The notes under the pieces are model-generated. The model was not told the DNA's origin, did no database searches, and was given only the letters and a program-made list of their open reading frames with translations. A stretch of 64,000 nt of DNA from Herbiconiux oxytropis (GTDB lineage: Bacteria > Actinomycetota > Actinomycetes > Actinomycetales > Microbacteriaceae): assembly GCF_024979315.1 (NCBI RefSeq), contig NZ_JANLCK010000004.1:124001-188000 (forward strand), in the 5' to 3' direction. Every line of letters begins with the position of its first letter. The first letter of the stretch is position 1. Made by a program: the position numbers and the translations under genes. Below, piece by piece: positions 8,386-18,294 of this stretch.

Positions 8386-9728
8386 GCCGCTCCCCCGCCC
8401 TCGAGCTCCTTGAAACCCAGGATCTTGCGGATCAGCATCATCTGCTCGTAGTTCAGGATCATCACCTTGTGTCCGGTGGCGGGCTTCGGCCGGGCGAGGA
8501 ACGCCTTCAGCGCGCGGCGCACGTCGAGGTCGACCTCGCCGACCGGGATGCCGAGGTAGCCGAAGCGCACGGCGAACTGCCACGCCTTCGATCCGGTGAT
8601 TCCGTCGACGTGGTCGAGCGCCGAGAAGTCGATGTCGTAGATCCACGACGGATCGGGCGTGCCCTCGTCGACGGCGAGGAAGACCTGCTCGGGCGCGCCC
8701 TCGAGCGAGTCGAGGTTGAGCTGCAGGCTCGCCGGGTTCTTCATCATGATGATCTCGATCTGCTCACCGGCGACCTCGAGCATCTCGCCCCGGCCGTAGA
8801 CGGTCTCGAGGGTGTCGAGGGCGCGGGTCACGAGCTCGGGCCGGAACCGTTCGCCGAGCACGCTGCGCGCGGTCGCGGCCGCACCGGCGGCATCGAGCGC
8901 GTAGTGCATGCCGCGGGCCGGCAGACGGACCTCGATCTCGGTTCGAGAGGGCGCATCTCCTGCGGCGTCGCTGTCGCCGGTCTCGCCGTCCGCGGTCCAC
9001 GGGTCGATCGCGAGGGTGGCTCGGGCGCCGTCGAGCGCCACGACCTCGACGGCCGCAGCCCGGGAGCCCGGAACGGCCGATCCCTCGTCGAAGCGATCGG
9101 CCGAGGCCACACCGTGGCTCGCGTCGTCGACGAGACTCGGCACTCCGCCGAAGAAGCTGACCCGCCGACCGGAGCGGCCGGGGATCCGCGCATCCATGTC
9201 GACGAGGAAGTTGTCCTCGCGGTTGAGGATGAGTCCGTCGGTCGAGGCGGTTGCGACCCGTCCGAGCATCGTCGCCACGCGATCCGGTTCGTGGTACCGA
9301 TTGAGCTGATCGATCTGGATGTTCAGCAGCAGCACCGTGCGCGGCTTCAGCAGTTCGGCGAGCCGCGTGCCGTAGCCTTCGTCGATCTCGAGGATCGCGA
9401 TGTCCTTGTTCAGCCGCCCGCCCGCCGAGACCTCCGAGAGCAGAGCCGAGGCGATCCCCTGCGGGAGGTTGCCCCCGGAGGGGTTCGTGAAGACGCTCAA
9501 CCCGTGCGCCCGGATGATGGCCGCGAGCATGTTGGTGGTGGTCGACTTGCCATTGGAGCCGGAGACGGCCACGACGCCGTGCGGGATGCGCGCGATCGTG
9601 CGCTCGAGGAAGCCAGGATCGATGCGGAGCGCGATGTTGCCGGGGATGGCCGAGCCGCCGCCGCGAAGGCGCGCGGCGACCCTGACGGCCCGCCCCACGA
9701 GGACGGCTGCCGTGGTGCGGAGTGCCAT
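8382..9728 (-). CDS. murT: MurT-like Mur ligase family protein (no zinc-ribbon cysteines)
   Basis: 448-aa Mur ligase-type ATP-dependent amide ligase with C-terminal DUF1727. The P-loop SGSNGKSTTT (about 55-64) and the catalytic region WIYDIDFSAL (about 355) are present. Characterised MurT proteins carry a four-cysteine zinc ribbon inserted in the middle domain; this protein has no cysteine at all. The corresponding stretch (about 180-260) is Asp/Ala-rich and looks unrelated. The ATG lies 4 nt behind the sigA stop, so the likely operon is sigA-murT-gatD. Confidence 0.86.
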   Translation of the reverse strand: MALRTTAAVLVGRAVRVAARLRGGGSAIPGNIALRIDPGFLERTIARIPHGVVAVSGSNGKSTTTNMLAAIIRAHGLSVFTNPSGGNLPQGIASALLSEVSAGGRLNKDIAILEIDEGYGTRLAELLKPRTVLLLNIQIDQLNRYHEPDRVATMLGRVATASTDGLILNREDNFLVDMDARIPGRSGRRVSFFGGVPSLVDDASHGVASADRFDEGSAVPGSRAAAVEVVALDGARATLAIDPWTADGETGDSDAAGDAPSRTEIEVRLPARGMHYALDAAGAAATARSVLGERFRPELVTRALDTLETVYGRGEMLEVAGEQIEIIMMKNPASLQLNLDSLEGAPEQVFLAVDEGTPDPSWIYDIDFSALDHVDGITGSKAWQFAVRFGYLGIPVGEVDLDVRRALKAFLARPKPATGHKVMILNYEQMMLIRKILGFKELEGGGAA

Positions 9729-9732
9729 CGGC

Positions 9733-11043
<1,311 letters not shown>

Positions 11044-11117
11044 TAGTTCACCTTTCATGCCACGCGACCGGTGCTGGGATGAGATTCCCCGGCGTGAACG
11101 CCGGCCGCATGAAGATG

Positions 11118-11146
11118 TTTTTGGACAGTACTAAGACCCATGTCAA
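11118..11146 (-). promoter_or_regulatory. possible sigA promoter
   Basis: On the reverse strand a perfect TTGACA lies at 11141-11146 about 100 nt before the sigA start, in an unusually AT-rich 200-bp gap. The hexamer 17 nt downstream is weak (CAAAAA), so the -10 element is uncertain and other start points in the gap are possible. Confidence 0.3.
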
Positions 11147-11243
11147 GTGCCGGATCGCTGCAGCCTCGACTACGACTGCATCCGTACACAGGAACGGGTC
11201 TTCATTATCAATTATTGCACGGAAAGAACAGCCCTCTCGCCGT

Positions 11244-12557
11244 TCACGCCCCCCGGCGCCTCCACGCTCGATACAGTGCAACCCAGATGGGGCCCACGGA
11301 TATTCCCTCGTCCTCCTCGAGCTTGCGGCGTGTCCGCCGCCTGGCCGAGAGCAGCATCACCACGCCGAACCCGACCACCGCGTACTGCACCGCGAAGGCG
11401 AGGCGGAAGGCGTCGAGGTCGTAGAGCTCGTCGCTCCAGCCTGCTGAGAGCTGGGCGTCGAGGATGACGCCGATCAGGAACATCGTCACGAAGCTCGCCA
11501 GGAACCCGCCGACGTTGACGATGCCGTTGGCCGAACCGAGCGAGCGGATCGGGTTGAAGGAGCGCGCGAAGTCGAAGCCGATGAGCGATCCCGGCCCGCC
11601 CGCACCCATCGTGACCACGAGCACGACGATGAGCCAGGTGGGGGGCACCCCCGGCCAGAGCAGCACGGCGCCCCAGACCAGCCCGAGCAGCGCCGTCACC
11701 CCGAGCACGAGGTTGGAGCGACGGAGCGGGAAGCGCGCGGTGAGGATGCCGAGGATGGGGCCCGCGATGAGCCCGGTCACCACGATGGTGACGAGCAGGA
11801 TCGACGCGGTGGTCTCGGGGATGCCGAGGGCCGAGACCATGAACGGGAATCCCCAGAACAGAGCGAAGACCGTGCCGGAGGACTGCGTGACGTAGTGCGA
11901 CCAGAAGCCGAGCTGCGTGCCGGGCCGGCGGATCGTCTGGCGGAGTCCATGGAGAGCGTCCTTGATCGACGCAGCGCGCGTCTCGGCCGCTTCCGCCGGT
12001 CGATCGGCGAGAAAGGCGATGGTGAGCACGAAGCCCACGAACGAGACCGACGCCGCAGCCGTGAACGCCGTCGTCCAGCCCTGCTCGTGCAGCAGCCAGG
12101 CGAAGGGCACGGCCGAGAGGATCTGCCCGATGGCGCCGACGTTGCCCGTCCACTGCGACAGCAGGGGCACGGTGCGGCCGTTGAACCACGAGTTGATGAG
12201 CCGGATGAGGGAGATGAAGATGGCGGCGTCACCGGCGCCCACGAGCATCCGGCCGGCGATCGCGAGCTCGATGGCGGGGGCGAACGCCACGACGAGCTGG
12301 CCCGCGACCATCACGCCGGAGCCCGCGCAGATAAGCAGCTTCGGGCCGACACGGTCGATCAGGAGCCCGATCGGGATCTGCAGGCCCGCGTAGACGGCCA
12401 GCTGGAGCACGGCCAGTGCCGAGAGCAGCGCCGCCGTGGTGTCGAAACGCTCGGCGGCCGAGACCCCCGCGACGCCCAGCGACGAGCGCTGCAGGACGCC
12501 GGCCATGTAGGCGAAGACGCCCACGGCGAAGACCAGCCAGGCGCGTCTCGAATTCAT
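11244..12557 (-). CDS. MFS transporter
   Basis: 437-aa major facilitator superfamily permease with about 12 predicted membrane helices. The first helix (about 8-28) is AWLVFAVGVFAYMAGVL. The conserved loop 2-3 region reads LLIDRVGPKLLI. The substrate cannot be told; the sequence resembles the nitrate/hexose-phosphate-like branch of MFS only in general. The ATG follows a TAGACT hexamer by 7 nt (12565-12570), suggesting a leaderless transcript. It lies 37 bp behind the PAC2 gene on the same strand. Confidence 0.85.
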   Translation of the reverse strand: MNSRRAWLVFAVGVFAYMAGVLQRSSLGVAGVSAAERFDTTAALLSALAVLQLAVYAGLQIPIGLLIDRVGPKLLICAGSGVMVAGQLVVAFAPAIELAIAGRMLVGAGDAAIFISLIRLINSWFNGRTVPLLSQWTGNVGAIGQILSAVPFAWLLHEQGWTTAFTAAASVSFVGFVLTIAFLADRPAEAAETRAASIKDALHGLRQTIRRPGTQLGFWSHYVTQSSGTVFALFWGFPFMVSALGIPETTASILLVTIVVTGLIAGPILGILTARFPLRRSNLVLGVTALLGLVWGAVLLWPGVPPTWLIVVLVVTMGAGGPGSLIGFDFARSFNPIRSLGSANGIVNVGGFLASFVTMFLIGVILDAQLSAGWSDELYDLDAFRLAFAVQYAVVGFGVVMLLSARRRTRRKLEEDEGISVGPIWVALYRAWRRRGA

Positions 12558-12593
12558 CGCTCGGAGTCTACGCCCGCGGCCCCTTGCGGCGAC

Positions 12594-13526
12594 CTACCCC
12601 GCGGTGCCGGGCGGGAGGTCGTCGCCCGAGCGGTTGCCGGCGAGGAATCGCTGCAGTTCGTCGGCGATCTCATCGGCCGAGGGCAGTTCGCCGTCGACGT
12701 CGGTGAGCGGCGAGCGGATGCTCGTGCCCTCCATGTAGGTGTCGTGGCGCTCTTCGAGGGTGGTGACCAGGCGGGCGAGCTCGGCGTTCGAGTCGACCTG
12801 CTCGTCGATCTTCGAGGCGAACAACCGGCCCTCCTCGCGGAGCTGATCGGTGGGGAAGATCAGCCCGGTGGCCGCGCTGATGGACTCGATGGCCACGAGG
12901 GCGGTGGCCGGGTACTCGGTGTCGGCGAGGTAGTGCGGCACGAGGAGCACGAAGCCCGCGATGGGGTGACCGAGCTCCTGCAGCCGGTACTCGACGAGGT
13001 GCAGCGCGTTGGCCGGTGCCTGGGTGCTCGGCCGCCAGACCGAGAGGGCGTCGATGAGCTCGATCCGGTTGCCGCTCACGGTGACGTTGATGGGCCTCGT
13101 GTGCGGCACCGGCATGGGGATGGCGTGCACCCACGTGGTCGTCTTCACCTTGAACGTCTGCACGAGCTCGATCATGGCGGCCGCGAAGCGCTCCCACTGG
13201 AAGTCGGGCTCGAACCCGTTGAGGAAGAGGAAGCGGTGGCCGAGCTCGTCGCTCATCAGGTAGAGCCTGAGGGTCTGCGGCTGGTAGTCGCTCAGGTGGT
13301 CGTGGTCGAACGTGATGATCGGGCGCCTGGCGCGGTAGTCGAGCAGCACGTCGGCGTCGAACTCCGCGATCACCCGGTTGTCGAGCGTGTCGAGGAGATA
13401 GTCGCCGAACTGCGAGACCGCTGCGCCGGCATCCGTGAACCCGGTGAGGCCGGCCACCAGGTCGAGTCCCTCGGGAACGAGGCCGCTCTCGGCGACGATG
13501 TCGTACAGCCCACTGGGTCGATCCAT
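12594..13526 (-). CDS. PAC2 family protein (proteasome assembly chaperone-like)
   Basis: 310-aa PAC2-family protein, related to archaeal and eukaryotic proteasome assembly chaperones and widespread in actinobacteria, where its role is not established. The family core is visible in VAGLTGFTDAGAAVSQ (about 24-39), FDADVLLDYRARRP (about 57) and THRPINVTV-like TRPINVTVSG (about 142). It is soluble, with no signal peptide. It is divergent from pepA; a TAGAGT hexamer lies exactly 6 nt before the ATG. Confidence 0.85.
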   Translation of the reverse strand: MDRPSGLYDIVAESGLVPEGLDLVAGLTGFTDAGAAVSQFGDYLLDTLDNRVIAEFDADVLLDYRARRPIITFDHDHLSDYQPQTLRLYLMSDELGHRFLFLNGFEPDFQWERFAAAMIELVQTFKVKTTTWVHAIPMPVPHTRPINVTVSGNRIELIDALSVWRPSTQAPANALHLVEYRLQELGHPIAGFVLLVPHYLADTEYPATALVAIESISAATGLIFPTDQLREEGRLFASKIDEQVDSNAELARLVTTLEERHDTYMEGTSIRSPLTDVDGELPSADEIADELQRFLAGNRSGDDLPPGTAG

Positions 13527-13532
13527 GCTCCA

Positions 13533-13538
13533 ACTCTA
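13533..13538 (-). promoter_or_regulatory. -10 element of the PAC2 gene, leaderless pattern
   Basis: TAGAGT on the reverse strand is followed by 6 nt and then the ATG at 13526, the geometry of a leaderless transcript. Confidence 0.5.
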
Positions 13539-13599
13539 AACCGGGCTGTCGGAGCGACCTTCCGATGGCGGCATGCCGAGAGCGAACAGGGAGCGGGAA

Positions 13600-13605
13600 T
13601 ACGAT
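13600..13605 (+). promoter_or_regulatory. -10 element of pepA, leaderless pattern
   Basis: TACGAT is followed by 6 nt and then the ATG at 13612. No convincing ribosome binding site precedes the gene. Confidence 0.5.
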
Positions 13606-13611
13606 GGCGGG

Positions 13612-15177
13612 ATGACTTCGGCCACGCTCTCGATCCGCTCCTCCGACCAGACCACGACCGACGGCGAGGTGCTCGTGCTCGCGGCGCATGCGCCGACCGA
13701 GGGCTCGGGGCTCGTGGTGCTCGGAGCCGCCGACGCGGTGGTGTCGGCCGTCGCCGCCTCCCTCGAGGCCATCGGCTTCGGGGGCAAGAAGGACGAGTTC
13801 GTGCGACTGCCTGCTCCGGCGGGGCTGACGGCGGCGAGCATCGCCGTGGTGGGTCTCGGCACCGCCTCGCCCGACGTCGACGCCCTCCGTTACGCCGCAG
13901 GAGTCGCGGGCCGTCGCACCACAGCCAAGGACGCCGTGGTGATCTCGTTCGGCCTGGAGTCGTCCGAGCAGCTCGTGGCGGTCGCCGAGGGCGCCGGCCT
14001 CGGCTCCTACGACTTCACCGACTACCGGGGCATCGGTGCCGAACCTGCCGACGGTTCGCCCGCCGAGGCGGCCGAGCCCGTGGGAGAGGAGGCGGGGTCT
14101 GCGACCTCGTCTCCGCGCGCCCGTTCCATCTCGATCGTGTCGGCCCTCGACAGCCAGGCCGCGGCCGCGGCGCTCGAGCGGGCGCTCGCCTCCGTCGACG
14201 CGGTCGCCCTCGTGCGCGACCTCGTGAACATCCCGGCGCTCGACCTCTACCCCTCGGTCTACGCCGACCGCGTGCAGGAGCTCGCGGCTGGCCTCCCGCT
14301 CGACGTGACGGTGTGGAACGAGCAGGAGCTCGTGGCCGAGGGCTTCGGCGGCATCGCCGGGGTCGGCCAGGGCTCCACCCGGCCGCCTCGGCTCGTCAAG
14401 GTGGCCTACTCCCCCGCCGGCGCCGCCAAGCACCTCGCGTTCGTGGGCAAGGGCATCACCTTCGACACCGGCGGGCTCTCGCTCAAGCCGCCGGTGTCGA
14501 TGATCGGCATGAAGTACGACATGGCCGGATCCGCCACCGTGCTCGCCGCCGTGCTGGCCGCCGCCCGGCTCGAGCTGCCCGTGCGCATCACGGCCTGGCT
14601 GTGCCTCGCCGAGAACATGCCCTCGGGAACCGCCATCCGCCCCGGCGACGTGCTCACGATCAAGGGCGGCCGCACCGTCGAGGTGCTCAACACGGATGCC
14701 GAGGGCCGGCTCGTGCTCGCCGACGGCCTCGTCGCCGCGAGTGCCGAGCAGCCCGACGCCATCGTCGACGTGGCAACCCTGACCGGGGCGGCGGTCGTGG
14801 CACTCGGCAACCGCTATGTCGCGGCCATGGGCGATGAGGCCCTCGTCGCCGATGTGCTGGGCGCGGCGAAGAAGGCCGGCGAATCGATCTGGCCGATGCC
14901 GCTGCCTGCCGAGCTCCGGCCGCTGCTCGCCTCGGACATCGCCGACATCGCGAACGTGAAGCCCGGCAACACGGCGGCGGGGATGCTCGTCGCAGGCGTC
15001 TTCCTGCAGGAGTTCGTGGGGAAGCGGGAAGACGGCAAGACGATCCCGTGGGCTCACCTCGACATCGCGGGCCCCGCCCAGAACAAGGACGGCGGCTACG
15101 GCTACACCGTGAAGGGACCGACCGGAGTGACCGTGCGAACCCTCCTCGGGCTTGCCGAGTCCTTCTCCCGTGGGTAG
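13612..15177 (+). CDS. pepA: leucyl aminopeptidase (M17)
   Basis: 521-aa cytosolic metallo-aminopeptidase of family M17, releasing N-terminal residues from peptides. The catalytic domain carries the metal ligands and the active-site Lys in GKGITFDTGGLSLK (about 279-292), an Asp in MKYDMAGSA (about 302), and the family signature NTDAEGRLVLAD (about 360-371). Length is typical. The start MTSATLS was preferred over a frame beginning 13 codons earlier because the TACGAT hexamer 6 nt upstream fits leaderless transcription. It is divergent from the PAC2 gene, with an 85-bp intergenic region. Confidence 0.93.
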   Translation: MTSATLSIRSSDQTTTDGEVLVLAAHAPTEGSGLVVLGAADAVVSAVAASLEAIGFGGKKDEFVRLPAPAGLTAASIAVVGLGTASPDVDALRYAAGVAGRRTTAKDAVVISFGLESSEQLVAVAEGAGLGSYDFTDYRGIGAEPADGSPAEAAEPVGEEAGSATSSPRARSISIVSALDSQAAAAALERALASVDAVALVRDLVNIPALDLYPSVYADRVQELAAGLPLDVTVWNEQELVAEGFGGIAGVGQGSTRPPRLVKVAYSPAGAAKHLAFVGKGITFDTGGLSLKPPVSMIGMKYDMAGSATVLAAVLAAARLELPVRITAWLCLAENMPSGTAIRPGDVLTIKGGRTVEVLNTDAEGRLVLADGLVAASAEQPDAIVDVATLTGAAVVALGNRYVAAMGDEALVADVLGAAKKAGESIWPMPLPAELRPLLASDIADIANVKPGNTAAGMLVAGVFLQEFVGKREDGKTIPWAHLDIAGPAQNKDGGYGYTVKGPTGVTVRTLLGLAESFSRG

Positions 15178-15268
15178 TAAGCTCGCAGGGGCGAAAAGAT
15201 ATCGCTCCATTTCCGGTGCACGTCGCACTGACGCTGCACGGATCCTGACGCACGAGGGAGTTGCATAG

Positions 15269-16642
15269 GTGTCGGACCAGAACTTTGACCTTGTTGTTCT
15301 CGGCGGTGGCAGCGGCGGCTACGCGGCCGCACTGCGCGCAAGCCAGCTGGGCTTCTCGGTGGCGATGATCGAGAAGGACAAGGTAGGCGGCACGTGCCTC
15401 CACCGTGGCTGCATCCCGACCAAGGCGCTGCTGCACTCGGCCGAGGTGGCCGACGTCTCGCGCGAATCCGCCAAGTACGGCGTGAACACGACCTTCGAGG
15501 GCATCGACATCGCCGCCGTCACCGCCTACCGCGAGGGCATCGTCGCCTCGAAGTTCAAGGGCCTCGAGGGTCTCGTGAAGGCGCGCAAGATCACCACCAT
15601 CGCGGGCGAGGGGCGTCTCACCTCCCCCACGACCGTGCAGGTCGGCGGCGACACCATCACGGGCAAGAAGATCGTGCTGGCCACGGGCTCCTACTCGCGC
15701 ACGCTCCCGGGCCTCGAGATCGGCGGCCGGGTCATCACCTCCGAGCACGCCCTCGCGCTCGATTTCATCCCCAAGAAGGTCGTCATCCTCGGCGGCGGCG
15801 TCATCGGCGTCGAGTTCGCGAGCGTGTGGAAGTCGTTCGGCGTCGACGTCACGATCATCGAGGCGCTCCCCCACCTCGTCCCCAACGAGGACGAGGCCAT
15901 CTCGAAGCAGTTCGAGCGCGCGTTCCGCAAGCGCGGCATCGCCTTCAACCTCGGCACCCGTTTCTCGGGCGTCACGCAGGACGACAACGGCGTGGTGGTC
16001 TCCCTCGAAGACGGCAAGACCTTCGACGGCGATCTGCTGCTCGTGGCCGTCGGACGCGGTCCGGCGACCCAGGGTCTCGGCTTCGAGGAGGCCGGTGTCA
16101 CGGTCGACCGCGGCTTCGTGATCACGAACGACCGCCTCGAGACGAGCGTTCCCGGCGTCTACGCCGTGGGCGACATCGTGCCCGGCCTGCAGCTGGCCCA
16201 CCGCGGCTTCCAGCAGGGCATCTTCGTGGCCGAGGAGATCGCGGGGCTCAACCCGCAGGTGGTCGAGGATGTCAACATCCCCAAGGTCACCTACTCCGAC
16301 CCCGAGGTCGCCTCCGTGGGCCTCACCGAGGCGAAGGCTGCCGAGAAGTACGGCGCCGACAAGATCACGGCCTACGACTACAGCCTCGCGGGCAACGGCA
16401 AGAGCCACATCATCGGCACGACCGGATCGGTGAAGGTCGTGCGCGTCAACGACGGCCCCGTCATCGGCATCCACATGATCGGCGCCCGCGTGGGTGAGCT
16501 GATCGGCGAGGGCCAGCTGATCGTGAACTGGGAGGCCTACCCCGAGGACGTGGCCTCGCTCGTGCACGCCCACCCCACGCAGAACGAAGCACTCGGCGAA
16601 GCGCACCTGGCCCTGGCCGGGAAGCCGCTGCACGCCATCTGA
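15269..16642 (+). CDS. lpdA: dihydrolipoyl dehydrogenase (E3)
   Basis: 457-aa FAD- and NAD-dependent E3 subunit, which reoxidises the dihydrolipoyl group of 2-oxo acid dehydrogenase complexes. The FAD-binding GGGSGGYAAA lies at about 12-21 and the redox-active disulfide is GGTCLHRGCIP (Cys43, Cys48). The NAD-binding glycine motif ILGGGVIGVEFAS is at about 172-185, and the C-terminal active-site His-Glu pair is in HAHPTQNEALGEA (about 436-448). GTG start with GAGGGAG upstream. The E2 gene follows on the same strand, separated by a strong hairpin. Confidence 0.95.
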   Translation: MSDQNFDLVVLGGGSGGYAAALRASQLGFSVAMIEKDKVGGTCLHRGCIPTKALLHSAEVADVSRESAKYGVNTTFEGIDIAAVTAYREGIVASKFKGLEGLVKARKITTIAGEGRLTSPTTVQVGGDTITGKKIVLATGSYSRTLPGLEIGGRVITSEHALALDFIPKKVVILGGGVIGVEFASVWKSFGVDVTIIEALPHLVPNEDEAISKQFERAFRKRGIAFNLGTRFSGVTQDDNGVVVSLEDGKTFDGDLLLVAVGRGPATQGLGFEEAGVTVDRGFVITNDRLETSVPGVYAVGDIVPGLQLAHRGFQQGIFVAEEIAGLNPQVVEDVNIPKVTYSDPEVASVGLTEAKAAEKYGADKITAYDYSLAGNGKSHIIGTTGSVKVVRVNDGPVIGIHMIGARVGELIGEGQLIVNWEAYPEDVASLVHAHPTQNEALGEAHLALAGKPLHAI

Positions 16643-16652
16643 TCGGAACCCT

Positions 16653-16687
16653 CCGCGCGGCGGCTCACACGATGAGGCGCCGCGCGG
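16653..16687 (+). terminator. terminator after lpdA
   Basis: CCGCGCGGCG (16653-16662) pairs perfectly with CGCCGCGCGG (16678-16687). After a single G-G mismatch, the stem continues with CTCA/TGAG around a 5-nt loop. It lies 10 bp behind the lpdA stop, so the E2 gene probably has its own promoter; a TAGGCT hexamer is present at 16714-16719. Confidence 0.75.
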
Positions 16688-16753
16688 CCCGAGCAGCACA
16701 AGGTCCGGCCCACTAGGCTTGAAAACGAACGGTTCCAAAAGGAGACAAAGGTC

Positions 16754-18280
16754 ATGAGCGAATCCGTCAACCTTCCCGCACTCGGAGAGAGTGTCACTGA
16801 AGGAACGGTCACCCGATGGCTCAAGAACGTCGGCGATCGTGTCGAGGTTGACGAGCCCCTTCTCGAGGTGTCGACCGACAAGGTCGACACCGAGATCCCC
16901 TCGCCGGTGGCGGGTGTGATCGAGGAGATCCTCGTGCAGGAGGACGAGACGGTCGAGGTCGGGACCGCGCTGGTCACGATCGGCGACGGATCGGGCGGCG
17001 GTTCCGCCGCTCCCGAGGCTCCCGCCGAGGAGGCTCCTGCTGCCGAGGCCGAGGCTCCTGCGGCCGAGGCGCCTGCCGAGACCGCTCCCGCTGCTCCGTC
17101 CGAGGAGGCCCCGGAAGAGGTCGTGACCTCGTCGGTCGACGCTCCGGCACCCGCCGAGGAGACCCCGGCCGAGGCTCCCGAGCCCGTTCAGGAGGCTCCG
17201 GCACCTGCCGCCCCTGCTCCCGCGGCCGCACCGGCTGCTGCTCCCGCTCCCGCTCCTGCCCCCGCTCCGGCCCCGGCTGCTGCTCCGGCCCCCGCTGCTG
17301 CTCCGGCTCCTGCCGCTGCTCCTGCTCCGGCCGCCGCGGCGCCCTCGGCTCCCGCAGCCGGTGGCTCGAACGCCGGCTACGTCACCCCGCTCGTGCGAAA
17401 GCTCGCCCACGACAAGGGAATCGACCTCTCGACCGTCACGGGCTCGGGCGTCGGAGGCCGCATCCGCAAGGAGGACGTGCTCGCCGCCGTCGAGAAGGCG
17501 GCAGCACCTGCGGCCTCGCCCACTTCTGCCGCTCCCGCCAAGCGTGCTCCCCTCGAGGTCTCGGAGCTCCGCGGCACCACGCAGCCGATGTCGCGGCTCC
17601 GCAAGGTCGTGGCCGAGCGCGCCGTGGCCTCGATGCAGGCGTCGGCCCAGCTGACCACGGTGGTGAAGGTCGACGTCACGAAGGTCGCCGCCTTCCGCAC
17701 CGCGGTCAAGGACCGCTTCCTCGAGAAGACCGGCACCAAGCTCTCCTTCCTGCCGTTCTTCGCGCTGGCCGCGACCGAGGCGCTGAAGGCCTACCCGGTC
17801 ATCAACGCCACCGTCGACGGCGAGTCGATCGTCTACCCCGACCACGAGGGCATCAGCATCGCGGTCGACACCGAGCGCGGTCTCCTCACCCCCGTGGTGA
17901 AGAACGCCGGCGACCTCGACATCGCGGGCTTCGCCGCCCAGATCGCCGACCTCGCCGCCCGCACCCGTGACAACAAGCTGAAGCCCGACGAGCTCTCCGG
18001 CGGCACCTTCACGCTCACCAACACGGGTTCGCGCGGTGCGCTGTTCGACACCCCGCTGGTGTTCCTGCCGCAGGTGGCCATCCTCGGCACCGGCATCGTC
18101 ACGAAGGAGCCCACGGTCGTGACCGTCGACGGCGCCGACGCGATCGCGGTGCGCTCGATCGTGTACCTCGCGCTGAGCTACGACCACCGCATCGTCGACG
18201 GAGCGGACGCCGCGCGCTTCCTCACCGCCGTGAAGAACCGCCTCGAGGACGGCGACTTCGAGGGCGACCTGGGCATCTAG
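16754..18280 (+). CDS. sucB: 2-oxo acid dehydrogenase E2 (dihydrolipoyl acyltransferase)
   Basis: 508-aa E2 component. One lipoyl domain (1-80) has its lipoylated Lys43 in STDKVDTE. Next comes a long Ala/Pro-rich linker (about 85-200), then the peripheral subunit-binding domain (about 206-242, [15 protein letters not shown]). The catalytic acyltransferase domain follows, with [15 protein letters not shown] (active-site His about 477). Actinobacterial proteins of this type (often annotated SucB or DlaT) can serve both pyruvate and 2-oxoglutarate dehydrogenase. With lpdA next door and the homodimeric E1 AceE at 43.6 kb, it most likely belongs to those complexes. The symbol sucB is the usual one, but the substrate is not proven by sequence. 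Confidence 0.9.
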   Translation: MSESVNLPALGESVTEGTVTRWLKNVGDRVEVDEPLLEVSTDKVDTEIPSPVAGVIEEILVQEDETVEVGTALVTIGDGSGGGSAAPEAPAEEAPAAEAEAPAAEAPAETAPAAPSEEAPEEVVTSSVDAPAPAEETPAEAPEPVQEAPAPAAPAPAAAPAAAPAPAPAPAPAPAAAPAPAAAPAPAAAPAPAAAAPSAPAAGGSNAGYVTPLVRKLAHDKGIDLSTVTGSGVGGRIRKEDVLAAVEKAAAPAASPTSAAPAKRAPLEVSELRGTTQPMSRLRKVVAERAVASMQASAQLTTVVKVDVTKVAAFRTAVKDRFLEKTGTKLSFLPFFALAATEALKAYPVINATVDGESIVYPDHEGISIAVDTERGLLTPVVKNAGDLDIAGFAAQIADLAARTRDNKLKPDELSGGTFTLTNTGSRGALFDTPLVFLPQVAILGTGIVTKEPTVVTVDGADAIAVRSIVYLALSYDHRIVDGADAARFLTAVKNRLEDGDFEGDLGI

Positions 18281-18294
18281 CCCTCGCCGCCGTC

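Noticed and set aside
17040-17360. Ala/Pro-rich repeat region in sucB as a mobile or unusual repeat
   Set aside because: It is the normal flexible linker between the lipoyl and subunit-binding domains of E2 proteins.
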